Shown: positions 42,060-50,040, counted from the first letter of the stretch. The stretch: DNA of 58,611 nucleotides from JBDROX01 sp043809645 (GCA_043809645.1 JBDROX010000028.1:1-58611); one strand, 5' to 3'. The notes: generated by a model from the letters alone, not told the origin. Numbers and translations are program-made.

Positions 42060-43859
42060 TTATCTCTTCAAAACTGCCAAGTACGCTTCTGTGGGTATAT
42101 CGACTTTCCCTTTTCCTCTTGCCATCATCTTCTTTTTTCCTTTTTTCTGTTTCTCAAGGAGTTTTCTTTTTCTGGTTACATCTCCACCATAGAGGCCTGC
42201 TGTCACATCTTTTCGAAGGGCGCTCAGACGTTCTCCGGCAATAACTTTTCCTCCAATTGCTGCTTGGATTTTAATGACGAATTGTTGCTTTGGGAGTGTG
42301 TCTCGTAGAGACTTTACAATTTTTTTGCCTGTACGAAATGCTTCTTCTCGCCATACGAGAGAAGAGAGCGCTTCAACTGCTTCCTCTGCAATCAGAATAT
42401 CCATCTTTACTACATCACTCTTCCGATAATCTTTCATTTCATAATTGAGGGATGCATAGCCACTAGTAACGGTCTTTAGTTTATCATAAAAGTCTGTGAT
42501 GAGTGAAGCCAGAGGCATCTCGTAGTGGAGCATGGCTCTTTGGCTGTTTCCAGAACTGAGATATTCTGTGTTTGTGTAAATTCCTTTTCTTTCTGACACC
42601 AGACCCATCACATTACCAATATAGTCTTCTGGTGTAATAATGTCGACATTCATCCATGGTTCCTCTACATGGTTCACGTGCTGTGGTTCCGGAAGGTCTT
42701 GTGGGCTTTTTGCAATGATATCCTCTCCATTTGTTTTGAACACATGATATGCCACACTTGGGACAGTCGCAATAATATGTAAACCGAATTCACGCTTCAG
42801 TCTTTCCTGAAAAATTTCTAGATGCAGCATGCCAAGGAATCCACAACGAAAGCCGAAGCCGAGTGCCTGAGATTGTTCTGGTTCATAAAAAAGTGCAGAG
42901 TCACTGAGCTTCAGTCTGTCCATAGCCTCGCGTAGGCCAGAGTAGCCATCGCCTTCTTTTGGAAAAATGCCTGCGAAGACCATTGGTTTTACTTCCTTAT
43001 ATCCAGGAAGCGCTTTTGTTGCCTGATTTTTTTCAATCGTAATAGTGTCACCAACGCGGACGTCACCGAGTTCTTTGAGTCCTGTGACCACGAAGCCAAT
43101 CTGGCCATTATCAAGGAGTGGGTCTGAAATAAGGGAAGGGGAGTGGTGCCCGATGTCGAGTACTTCTGACGTGCCTTTTGTCTGCATCATGATGATTTTG
43201 TCACCTTTTCTCAGACTTCCGTCCACCATGCGGACAGATGCAATCACGCCGCGATAGTCATCATAAAGAGAATCAAAAATCATGGCGCGTGTTGGAAGAT
43301 CAACTTGCTCAGCAGGAGGTGGAATTCGTTTGATAACTTCTTCTAAAAGTATTTCGACACCCTCTCCAGTTTTTCCAGAACAGGTGAGAATATCTTCTTC
43401 TTTGCATCCGAGCAGATGAATGATTTCCGCACTCGCTTTTTTTACGTCAGCATTTGGAAGATCAATTTTATTCAGCACTGGAATAATGGTGAGGTCTTGC
43501 TCGAGTGCGAGGTAGAGGTTTCCTATCGTCTGTGCTTGCACACCTTGGCTGGCATCAACGAGGAGAATGGCACCTTCGACCGCAGCAAGGGAGCGTGAGA
43601 CTTCATATGTGAAGTCGACGTGACCTGGTGTGTCGATAAGGTTGAGTTCATAGTTGCCAGTTGATAGTTGATAGTTCATGCGAACCGGTTGGAGTTTTAT
43701 GGTAATGCCACGTTCTTGCTCCAATTCCATAGTATCTAGCAGCTGTGCTTTCATGTTTCTCTTTTCTACTGTTCCTGTGAGTTCCAAAAATCGGTCGGCA
43801 AGAGTCGATTTTCCATGGTCAATGTGTGCAATAATACAAAAGTTTCGAATATTCTCCAT
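42060..43859 (-). CDS. lepA: Elongation factor 4 (LepA)
   Basis: A 599-aa ribosome-associated GTPase. The G domain shows AHIDHGKSTLADRF, DTPGHVDFTYEVSRSL and NKIDLP; EF-G-like domains follow, and the EF4-specific C-terminal domain ends with GKGKVDIPTEAYLAVLK. Length is exactly typical. A heptamer array (43642-43676) forms the strand just before LIDTPGHVD (MNYQLSTGNYELN), where other EF4 proteins have a variable hairpin. It is divergent from the DGR-like cassette and has its own promoter. Confidence 0.97.
   Translation of the reverse strand: MENIRNFCIIAHIDHGKSTLADRFLELTGTVEKRNMKAQLLDTMELEQERGITIKLQPVRMNYQLSTGNYELNLIDTPGHVDFTYEVSRSLAAVEGAILLVDASQGVQAQTIGNLYLALEQDLTIIPVLNKIDLPNADVKKASAEIIHLLGCKEEDILTCSGKTGEGVEILLEEVIKRIPPPAEQVDLPTRAMIFDSLYDDYRGVIASVRMVDGSLRKGDKIIMMQTKGTSEVLDIGHHSPSLISDPLLDNGQIGFVVTGLKELGDVRVGDTITIEKNQATKALPGYKEVKPMVFAGIFPKEGDGYSGLREAMDRLKLSDSALFYEPEQSQALGFGFRCGFLGMLHLEIFQERLKREFGLHIIATVPSVAYHVFKTNGEDIIAKSPQDLPEPQHVNHVEEPWMNVDIITPEDYIGNVMGLVSERKGIYTNTEYLSSGNSQRAMLHYEMPLASLITDFYDKLKTVTSGYASLNYEMKDYRKSDVVKMDILIAEEAVEALSSLVWREEAFRTGKKIVKSLRDTLPKQQFVIKIQAAIGGKVIAGERLSALRKDVTAGLYGGDVTRKRKLLEKQKKGKKKMMARGKGKVDIPTEAYLAVLKR
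43642..43676. repeat. Heptamer array inside lepA (GATAGTT/CATAGTT family)
   Basis: TTGAGTT, CATAGTT, GCCAGTT, GATAGTT, GATAGTT in register. Encodes NYQLSTGNYELN in the G domain. Shares the CATAGTT unit with the priA-like gene. Confidence 0.85.
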
Positions 43860-43882
43860 GTATATAGTTATTTGATGTATGG

Positions 43883-43911
43883 ATTTTATCTCAATCTAGC
43901 GAAATATGCAA
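43883..43911 (-). promoter_or_regulatory. lepA promoter
   Basis: On the minus strand TTGCAT (43906-43911), a 17-bp spacer and TAAAAT (43883-43888). Leader of about 17-20 nt, no Shine-Dalgarno sequence. Confidence 0.65.
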
Positions 43912-43920
43912 GCCTGAGTC

Positions 43921-43949
43921 TTGACAAAATTGATACATTCTGATATAGT
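43921..43949 (+). promoter_or_regulatory. Strong promoter of the DGR-like target gene
   Basis: TTGACA (43921-43926), a 17-bp spacer and TATAGT (43944-43949). The predicted leader is about 160 nt, far longer than for core genes in this window. Confidence 0.8.
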
Positions 43950-44115
43950 ACTCAGTCATATTTCAGCTTTCTTTTTGTCTTGTTTTAGCGAAAAAGATAG
44001 AAAGAAGGCTGGGAATATCTCCTGGCTAATGTTGCTCGCGAAGTTAAATCTCTTGTCGGTGTCTACAGGGTGCAGATGCTCATAGAGTGTGCTCGCGGGT
44101 GAAGGAGGACTTGCA

Positions 44116-44748
44116 GTGAGCAAGCCAACATCAAGACAGATGAAGGAGTTCTGGAGCCAGGTCGACGCAGGCCGGATAACTTCGGCCAACTTTCAGGCTT
44201 TCCTGGACAACCCCAACGTGGAAGTCGCCAAGCTGGCCGAATCAACGGTCTGGAAGACCATCGCGCTCGGCACTGGCCCGAAGAGCGGCAAGGCTTACGC
44301 CAAGGCGCTCAAGAAGGCTGGTTGTCGCGTCAGCGACTGGGCTCTCGACATGCTCAATCATGACGAGTTCAAGGTCTCTGAGGGAATGGAGATCGATCTC
44401 GTTTTCCTCTCCGGCTACGACCTCGGCTTCGCTGTGAGTGCTACGCGAGTTCAGATCTACGAGGCCGGTTTGGCTCAGGGCTACGAGCTTTGTCCGCCCG
44501 AGGTCGGTCCAGCGCTGCGACTGCAGTACAAGGATCAGTCAGCCGGCGAGTGGCTGTTCGTGGCGATGGAGTCGATCTCCGACTCGGAGGGCTACCCGGC
44601 CGTGTTCCACGTTGGGTACTATGGCAGTGAGTTGTGGCTGAACAGCAACTACGGCAATCCTGACAATGTCTGGAATTCGAACAACCGTTGGGTCTTCGTC
44701 CGTCCTCGCAAATCTCTTCATTCCCCGATTTTTTTGTCGGGGTTTTCT
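44116..44748 (+). CDS. Candidate DGR target (variable) protein of a CPR-wide family
   Basis: A ~200-aa GC-rich protein starting at GTG 44116, 7 nt after GGAGG. The N-terminal motif (FWSQVDAGRITSANFQAFLDNP) and the C-terminal domain (GYELCPPEVGPALRLQY, GEWLFVAMES, then WLNSNYGNPDNVWNSNNRWVFVRP) are features I associate with a widespread CPR family. Its Asn/Tyr/Ser-rich, Trp-punctuated C terminus resembles the variable C-type-lectin-like region of diversity-generating retroelement targets. The frame has no stop codon before the downstream hairpin; the end given is arbitrary. avd and a DGR-type reverse transcriptase follow. I could not find a template repeat. Confidence 0.62.
44723..44748 (+). 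terminator. Hairpin after the target gene (terminator and possible DGR hairpin)
   Basis: CCCCGA (44723-44728), loop TTTTTTTG, TCGGGG (44737-44742), then TTTTCTTTC. It fits an intrinsic terminator on the plus strand. Known DGRs also carry a hairpin just downstream of the variable region that aids mutagenic homing, so it may have that role. Confidence 0.65.
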
Positions 44749-44750
44749 TT

Positions 44751-45104
44751 CTACCTTCTTATCCATCCCCCAAGCATTCGTCCGACCTCTTGTAATTTTT
44801 TTGAGATTTCCATATATTTTTTATTTCCTATCATGTCTATTTCCCACAAGAGTTGTACAAAGAATTTTAGAGAGTCAAACTTCGTATTTAGCACTTTCAG
44901 TTTTTCGGGTGTTTTATCTTTTGGTGCGTACTGTGCTTCAAGTGCACAGGCGAGACAGTCGGTAAATAATGCATCAATTTTTGCACCAAGGGTGTGGCGA
45001 GAGAATTTTGGAAGGTTGATCGTATATCCATGCCACACTTTATACACTTCTTTTAATGCAATAATGAGAGGTGTGCCAAAACTCCGTCGGGGGGGGGCTT
45101 TCAT
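44751..45104 (-). CDS. avd: Accessory variability determinant (Avd), four-helix bundle
   Basis: A 117-aa helical, basic protein: TPLIIALKEVYKVWHGYTINLPKFSRHTLG, then AKIDALFTDCLACAL, NTKFDSLKFFVQLLWEID and a C-terminal EVGRMLGGWIRR. This is the pattern of Avd, the pentameric four-helix-bundle partner of DGR reverse transcriptases, related to the 23S rRNA IVP family. The gene is antisense to the target-RT direction and its ATG lies 4 bp from the divergent RT start. Codons 3-6 contain a run of nine C (45089-45097), so slippage there would change the frame; the true start could be internal. Confidence 0.85.
   Translation of the reverse strand: MKAPPRRSFGTPLIIALKEVYKVWHGYTINLPKFSRHTLGAKIDALFTDCLACALEAQYAPKDKTPEKLKVLNTKFDSLKFFVQLLWEIDMIGNKKYMEISKKLQEVGRMLGGWIRR
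45089..45097. repeat. G9 homopolymer at the avd/RT junction
   Basis: Nine consecutive G on the plus strand (C9 in avd codons 3-6), 11 nt upstream of the RT start codon. The longest G run noticed in the window and a candidate slippage site. Confidence 0.7.
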
Positions 45105-45108
45105 TGGT

Positions 45109-46095
45109 ATGAAGATTCAATTGCCGCATACGCGCAAAGATATTATCTGCCTAGAAAACTTACTTAGCGCCTGGCAGGAATTTATTATTGGAAAAAGAAA
45201 AAAGCGTGATGTGCAAGAATTTAGTTTCAACCTTATGGATAACATTGTATCACTTCATGAGGATCTAAAAAATAATACATACAGACATGGTGTCTATCAT
45301 AGTTTTTTCATCAATGATCCTAAGAGACGTCATATTCACAAAGCGCGTGTCCGCGACAGGCTTCTTCATCATGCAATTCATAGACTACTCTATCCATTCT
45401 TCGACAAAACATTTATTTCAGACTCATACTCTTGCAGAAAAAATAAAGGAACACATAAGGCTATGAATCGTTTCAGATCACTTACGTACAAAGCTAGTCA
45501 AAATCACACACGGACGTGCTGGGTGCTAAAATGTGACATTAAGAAATTTTTTGCCAGTGTTGATCAGAGTATTCTCCTTGCTATTTTAAAAAACTATATT
45601 CCTGACAAAAACATTATTTCACTTCTACAAGATATTATTACAAGTTTCAGTACTCAAGACAAACCAAACTCGGGCCTTCCTCTCGGTAATCTTACTTCAC
45701 AGCTTTTCGTCAATATGTACATGAATGAGTTTGATCAATTTATCAAACACAAATTAAAAATAAAACATTACATCAGATATGCAGATGATTTTGTTATTTT
45801 GTCAAACAGCAAGCAGTATCTTGAACATCTCATTCCACAAATTATCGACACACTCATGAAAAAACTCAAACTTACTCTTCATCCAAATAAACTATTCTTC
45901 AAAACAATTTCATTCGGAGTAGATTTTCTTGGGTGGATACAGTTTGTAGATCATAGAGTACTGCGAAAGGTAACAAAGAGAAGAATGTTTGCGAACCTTA
46001 AAAAGGACATCAGAAAAGAGGTCTTGCAATCGTATCGTGGTCTATTGGGGCATGGGAATGGATATAAACTTGAGAAGATAATTCTTGATTTGTGA
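45109..46095 (+). CDS. DGR-type reverse transcriptase
   Basis: A 328-aa reverse transcriptase. RT motifs are in order: LENLLSAWQEF and KRKKRDVQEF at the N terminus, RRHIHKARVRDRLLHHAI, SYSCRKNKGTHKA, VLKCDIKKFFASVD (first catalytic Asp), GLPLGNLTSQLFVNMYMNEFD near residue 189 and RYADDF near residue 224. The LGNLTSQ form, instead of QGxxxSP, marks diversity-generating retroelement RTs, which copy a template RNA with errors at adenines. The frame is open far upstream, but ATG 45109 matches the family start. It lies next to avd and the target-like gene and ends 22 bp before the convergent murJ. Confidence 0.9.
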   Translation: MKIQLPHTRKDIICLENLLSAWQEFIIGKRKKRDVQEFSFNLMDNIVSLHEDLKNNTYRHGVYHSFFINDPKRRHIHKARVRDRLLHHAIHRLLYPFFDKTFISDSYSCRKNKGTHKAMNRFRSLTYKASQNHTRTCWVLKCDIKKFFASVDQSILLAILKNYIPDKNIISLLQDIITSFSTQDKPNSGLPLGNLTSQLFVNMYMNEFDQFIKHKLKIKHYIRYADDFVILSNSKQYLEHLIPQIIDTLMKKLKLTLHPNKLFFKTISFGVDFLGWIQFVDHRVLRKVTKRRMFANLKKDIRKEVLQSYRGLLGHGNGYKLEKIILDL

Positions 46096-46117
46096 TACAT
46101 GACTCGTGTCTTGTGAT

Positions 46118-47731
46118 CTAGATTTTATCAGCATCCCCAACTTCTCCTTGATAATCTTTCAATTTTAGAAAACGCTTCTTGAAACTTCTGCCAAACTCAA
46201 TCATTTCCTGTACTTTGAAAATATAACATAATCCAGCGTAGACAATAAGCCCTGCAAGCCCACTGAGTGTCCCTTGAAGGGCAACACCCCAGAATTTTTC
46301 CATATTTACAAAGCTTGCAAGTGGTTCTTTCAGAAGCTGTACAGTCAGTGCCATGATAAGTGCTGCACCGGATATTTTTAATAGGGTATTCACAATTTTG
46401 GCCTCTCCAAGTGTCCCTAATTTACTTCTGAGGATAATCCAGAGGAGACAGAGTTGGAGAATAACACCAATAGAGAATCCAAGGGCTATTCCTGCAATAC
46501 CATATAGATCTTTGAGCTGAAGTGCAGCTATTACAGTTACGAGCATCCCAACCAGGCTTGCAAGGAATGGTGTCCAGGTGTCTTCTACGGCATAGAATCC
46601 TCTGGCAAGGAGTGGAATGAGGCACTGGGCGAAGAGTGAGAGAGAGAAGAAGGCGAGTGTATCAGCAGTCAGAATCGTTGCTTCCCAGTCGAACATGCCG
46701 GTCCCAAGGACAACACGGACTATTTGAGCTCGGAGGAGGAGGAAGAGGATCGTAAGTGGAACGATAAAGAAAAGAATTTGTCTCATGGTATGAGAGAGGT
46801 GGTCAATCATCTCATCTTGTTTTTTTTCTGCAATGAGTCCACTGAGTGTTGGGAATGCTGCCACTGCGAAGGAGATGCCGATAATGCCAATAGGGAAGTA
46901 TTGGAGATTGCTAGCAAAATTAAAAACTGCAACACTACCAACGGCAAGTGTAGAGGCAATGGCTGTTATTGCGACAAGATTGAGCTGGCTCGTAGCTAAT
47001 CCAAGAGTCCTCGGAATCATAAGTTTTCCAATTTGTCGAACATGCTTGTTCTGAAAAGCCATGAGAGGTTTATATTTAAATCCGTATTTGAAAAAAGTTG
47101 GGAGTTGGATGAGGAGATGGAGGAGTGCACCGAGGAGAACGCCATAGGCAAGTCCCTTCACATTCCAGATAGGGACGAAGAAGACTGCACCAATAATAAT
47201 GCCCAAATTGTACATGATGGGTGTCAGGGAATAGATGGCAAAGGACTTGAATGATTGGAGAACACCACTCACCACGCTACTGATTCCCAGAAGAATGGGG
47301 GAGAGAAACATAATGCGAGTGAGCATAACCGTCATCTCCATCTTCTCTCCACTGAATCCTGGAACAATGAGCTGCATGACCTGTGGCGTAAAGATGAAAA
47401 GAATTCCGCATACTATGAGGAGACCAATGCCGAGAATATTGAGAATGCTATTTGTCACTTTCCATGCTTCCTCCTTATTTTTCGCTACCACCTTCATGAA
47501 GACTGGGATGAAGCCAGCTGACAATGCTCCGACGATGAGGAGGTTGTAGACCATGTCAGGTATTCTAAATGCTGCATAGTATGCGTCGAGCACATCTCCG
47601 GCACCAAAGTAATGCGCGAAGATACGGTCTCGGACGATTCCCATCAGGCGACTCAAAAAAGATGCTGCCCCAAGGATGATGGCAGCGCCAGTAATAGATT
47701 TTGTTGTGCCGTTTAGTGCCTGTTTTATCAT
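46118..47731 (-). CDS. murJ: Lipid II flippase MurJ
   Basis: A 537-aa MOP-superfamily transporter with fourteen hydrophobic segments. ILGAASFLSRLMGIVRDRIFAHYFGAGDVLDAYYAAFRIPD is the MurJ N-terminal signature, and ARGFYAVEDTWTPF near residue 375 is the second conserved loop. It flips lipid II for peptidoglycan synthesis. It is the last gene of a minus-strand run after the corA unit and is convergent with the reverse transcriptase. Confidence 0.95.
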   Translation of the reverse strand: MIKQALNGTTKSITGAAIILGAASFLSRLMGIVRDRIFAHYFGAGDVLDAYYAAFRIPDMVYNLLIVGALSAGFIPVFMKVVAKNKEEAWKVTNSILNILGIGLLIVCGILFIFTPQVMQLIVPGFSGEKMEMTVMLTRIMFLSPILLGISSVVSGVLQSFKSFAIYSLTPIMYNLGIIIGAVFFVPIWNVKGLAYGVLLGALLHLLIQLPTFFKYGFKYKPLMAFQNKHVRQIGKLMIPRTLGLATSQLNLVAITAIASTLAVGSVAVFNFASNLQYFPIGIIGISFAVAAFPTLSGLIAEKKQDEMIDHLSHTMRQILFFIVPLTILFLLLRAQIVRVVLGTGMFDWEATILTADTLAFFSLSLFAQCLIPLLARGFYAVEDTWTPFLASLVGMLVTVIAALQLKDLYGIAGIALGFSIGVILQLCLLWIILRSKLGTLGEAKIVNTLLKISGAALIMALTVQLLKEPLASFVNMEKFWGVALQGTLSGLAGLIVYAGLCYIFKVQEMIEFGRSFKKRFLKLKDYQGEVGDADKI

Positions 47732-47737
47732 CTTACA

Positions 47738-48168
47738 GAAGAAATAATGAAATAGAGAAATAAGAAATAAGGGGATTTAGTCCTTACTTTTTCTTGCTAA
47801 TTGAGATTTTATAAGTTTGTTCAATCTGATCTCAATTTCCTTTGCTAGGGTTTTTAGCATAGTAAATTCTTCTTTGCTTATTTGTTTTCTTTCAAACATG
47901 AGACTATGCCAGTGTCTTGATTCCAGAAGCGAAGCTCGTGCATTGTAATAGAATTTGTTCTTAATCCTTCGGCGATATTTACCACAACTGAATCTACACT
48001 CCGAATCATCTGATCTCCAATAATTTTTTGTTCTTTCCAATTAAGTCTTGAATAAATTTCCCAAGATTTTTTCGAATATTCTCTTGAATTCTTGTATACA
48101 TCTAACTTCGGCAGTTCAATATAGCTGGAGTTCATAATTCCCCTTATTTCTTATTTCATTATTTCTTT
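47738..48168. repeat. Inverted heptamer arrays flanking the IVP-like gene
   Basis: Left arm 47738-47775 (AGAAATAATGAAAT, AGAGAAAT, AAGAAATAAGGGGA) and right arm 48139-48168 are near-perfect inverted copies; the left arm has one extra AGAGAAAT unit. They point toward each other across the four-helix-bundle gene, with GGGGA at the inner ends. The arrangement suggests the gene was inserted or mobilised with these repeats, or that the repeats form a stem. Confidence 0.65.
47777..48135 (-). pseudogene. Four-helix-bundle (23S rRNA IVP family) gene, frameshifted
   Basis: The 5' frame reads YKNSREYSKKSWEIYSRLNWKEQ...IRSVDSVVVNIAEG, the hallmark of the IVP/S23 four-helix family; after this the family pattern continues in another frame as FYYNARASLLESRHWHSLMFERKQISKEEF to the stop at 47777. 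One inserted base near 47970 (or loss of two) would restore a ~119-aa protein. Members occur in intervening sequences of 23S rRNA and near retroelements; Avd belongs to the same fold. It lies between corA and murJ inside inverted repeats. Confidence 0.75.
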
Positions 48169-48169
48169 A

Positions 48170-49087
48170 CTATATCCATTTCCTATTCTTCATCATAGCA
48201 ATGACCAGGAGAATGAAGACCGCGAGACCAAGGAACATGACCCAAACAAGATGTGGTTTTTCCGCAAATGGGAGGCCAATATTCATACCATAAATACCAG
48301 AAAAAAGTGTAAGAGGCAAGAGGGCAACAGAAATAACGGTGAGTGCACCAATAACTTTGTTCGTTCTCTGATTGATGAGGGACTCTACTGTGACATGGAG
48401 ACCATCTACTGTGTCCTTGTATGTGTCAGAGACTGCCCAGAGTTTATTGAGGTAATCCACGACATTATCGAAGTATAGACTAAGGTCTTCGTGTATAAAC
48501 TCATTTCTAGTGTGAGAAAGATTTGCAATCAAATATCTCTGTGGGTCAATAATTCGTCTAAAGCTCAGAATATTTCTCCTGTGCACGGCGAGTTCACGAA
48601 TAATCTTCGTGTCTTGTTCTCCTGCAAATACTTCATCCTCTGCGCGTGAAATATGTTTTCCAACATTATTGAGAATTGGATGTGAATTATTAAATAATGA
48701 TTCAACGAGCCTATACAGAAGATATCCAGATGTTCCACTCATCCAATCCTTCTTTGTTTTTTTATTCTTCATACATCTGTAGAAGAAGTTCTTCATTTCT
48801 TTACTCTTCGTGTGTTGGACCGTAATGAGGTAAGTTTCACCAATAAAGATATCAACTTCGTGAGAGATGACTGTCTTCGTAGTGCTATTCCAGTGTGGAA
48901 AGTGGAGTACCAGAAACAGATACTTTTTGTATGTATCGATCTTCGGTGTCTGGCTCTCACTCTGGATATCCTCGAGGTCGAGATGATGAAAGTTATGATT
49001 TTCTTTCAGGTAGGCGAGTGACTCCTCATTGATTTGGTCGATGTTAATCCAAGAGAGACCGCCTTCCTTAATTATTTTGATAGCCAT
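48170..49087 (-). CDS. corA: CorA-family magnesium transporter
   Basis: A 305-aa channel. The large cytoplasmic domain is followed by two C-terminal membrane helices; the pore loop motif is intact as SGIYGMNIGLPF, and the protein ends with a basic KNRKWI. CorA forms pentamers that admit Mg2+ or Co2+. It follows a membrane protein gene by 39 bp in the same direction, behind a leader that carries a possible RNA switch. That makes metal-responsive control worth testing. Confidence 0.93.
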   Translation of the reverse strand: MAIKIIKEGGLSWINIDQINEESLAYLKENHNFHHLDLEDIQSESQTPKIDTYKKYLFLVLHFPHWNSTTKTVISHEVDIFIGETYLITVQHTKSKEMKNFFYRCMKNKKTKKDWMSGTSGYLLYRLVESLFNNSHPILNNVGKHISRAEDEVFAGEQDTKIIRELAVHRRNILSFRRIIDPQRYLIANLSHTRNEFIHEDLSLYFDNVVDYLNKLWAVSDTYKDTVDGLHVTVESLINQRTNKVIGALTVISVALLPLTLFSGIYGMNIGLPFAEKPHLVWVMFLGLAVFILLVIAMMKNRKWI

Positions 49088-49126
49088 AGAATCTGAAATA
49101 AAAAATAGGGAAATATAAAATTTGGG

Positions 49127-49804
49127 TTACTTCTTTGTCGGGATATTTATGGTGAGGACAAAGATATCTGTTCCCGGACTTTTTGGATTATCTTCGAGGA
49201 AGAATGTTCCATCAATGCTGTCTCTATGAAAAATGTATTCTTTTGACTTTGTCGAATCTTTCACCTCTCGATATGTGAAATCTTTGCTGTACAGTTCTTT
49301 TTTATAAAAATCTTCTACAAATGTTGGTTCGGCAGAAAGCTGTGACCAACGGATAGTGAGAACATCCCGAGTGTCGATCTCGATGTCTTCAACGCGCTCT
49401 AAAGCGTCTGCCCAGAAGTCACCAGTTTCTTTTATCTTTTGTTTTTCAAAATCCTTTTCTGGGAGCTCAACATTCAGGAACGAAACGATAGGGCCAAGGA
49501 GAGCCTTCGGTACATGGGTCAGAAGCTCGAGGGTCTGACCTCTTCGTTTTCCAGAAATGTAGGTAACCTGATCTATACTGTCTTCATCATATACCTCTAT
49601 AGTTGCAAAGAGACTTGGTGGGACCTGTGCGAGTTCGCGTGGTCGTGGGGTTGCAACAAACTTGAGGAGCAAAATTAGTCCTATGATAAAAAAGACCAAG
49701 CAGCCGCAGCCGGTAGAACAAGTCTGGAGAAAGCAAGATCGTTTTTTTTGTATTTCCTGGATTGGCGGCTCTTGGATTTCTATCTTGTCGAGGTTTGGTT
49801 GCAT
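49127..49804 (-). CDS. Single-span membrane protein, unknown
   Basis: Not recognised. A 225-aa protein: about 32 polar residues, a Cys-rich approach (SCFLQTCSTGCGCLVFF), one membrane helix (residues about 35-50) and a ~170-aa outside domain with alternating strands (FATIEVYDEDS, RGQTLELLTHVP, and a C-terminal IFVLTINIPTKK). Topology suggests an exposed C-terminal domain. It is the first gene of a unit with corA and lies 50-60 bp downstream of a terminator-like hairpin in a long leader. Confidence 0.62.
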   Translation of the reverse strand: MQPNLDKIEIQEPPIQEIQKKRSCFLQTCSTGCGCLVFFIIGLILLLKFVATPRPRELAQVPPSLFATIEVYDEDSIDQVTYISGKRRGQTLELLTHVPKALLGPIVSFLNVELPEKDFEKQKIKETGDFWADALERVEDIEIDTRDVLTIRWSQLSAEPTFVEDFYKKELYSKDFTYREVKDSTKSKEYIFHRDSIDGTFFLEDNPKSPGTDIFVLTINIPTKK

Positions 49805-49852
49805 AGATTCTCAGGTATTGTAGCAGAATTTTCTTTAAAAATCCATATTCTC

Positions 49853-49951
49853 TCAATAACAAAAAATCGCCCCATAGGTAGCGATTGTTTGTTCTGCTCT
49901 GAAGGCCTTTTCAAGAAAGGAAGGCAGAGTTGATAGTGTCCATGGAAACAT
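49853..49951 (-). CDS. Possible leader peptide or small protein (32 aa) ending in a terminator
   Basis: GGAGG lies 5 nt before ATG 49951; the frame codes for MFPWTLSTLPSFLEKAFRAE... and reaches TGA only after the hairpin and T-run of the terminator at 49861-49886. The 5' part is GC-richer than its flanks. It may be a regulatory leader peptide. Not recognised. Confidence 0.3.
   Translation of the reverse strand: MFPWTLSTLPSFLEKAFRAEQTIATYGAIFCY
49861..49886 (-). terminator. Terminator/attenuator in the leader of the membrane protein-corA unit
   Basis: On the minus strand AATCGC-loop-GCGATT followed by TTTTG. It lies between the promoter at 50081-50109 and the start codon at 49804. Confidence 0.65.
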
Positions 49952-49967
49952 TCTACCTCCAATGGCT

Positions 49968-50040
49968 CAGGTTACCCGTGCTAAGTAGTAAATATTGCTA
50001 GACAGCACGGGTGATCTGAGACAAGTCTCTTTTCACCCTA
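49968..50040 (-). promoter_or_regulatory. Leader with two mutually exclusive stems (candidate RNA switch)
   Basis: On the minus strand GGGTG (50034-50038) can pair with CACCC (50009-50013) around a GAGAC/GTCTC hairpin, or the latter region (ACCCGTGCT, 50004-50012) can instead pair with AGCACGGGT (49974-49982). The two stems share the CACCC bases. A Shine-Dalgarno sequence and a terminator follow. I found no match to known metal riboswitches. Confidence 0.5.

Noticed and set aside
44030..44050. Template repeat upstream of the DGR target, from a shared AAATCTCTT word
   Set aside because: Only nine bases match the end of the target gene and the flanks do not align.
44116..46095. A single 659-aa fusion protein of target gene and reverse transcriptase
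   Set aside because: The middle part is antisense to a well-supported avd gene and passes through a terminator hairpin; the two ends are distinct known families with their own starts.
49968..50040. Known Mg2+ M-box or Mn2+ riboswitch upstream of corA
   Set aside because: I compared the remembered conserved cores with the leader and found no convincing match; kept only as an unclassified switch.
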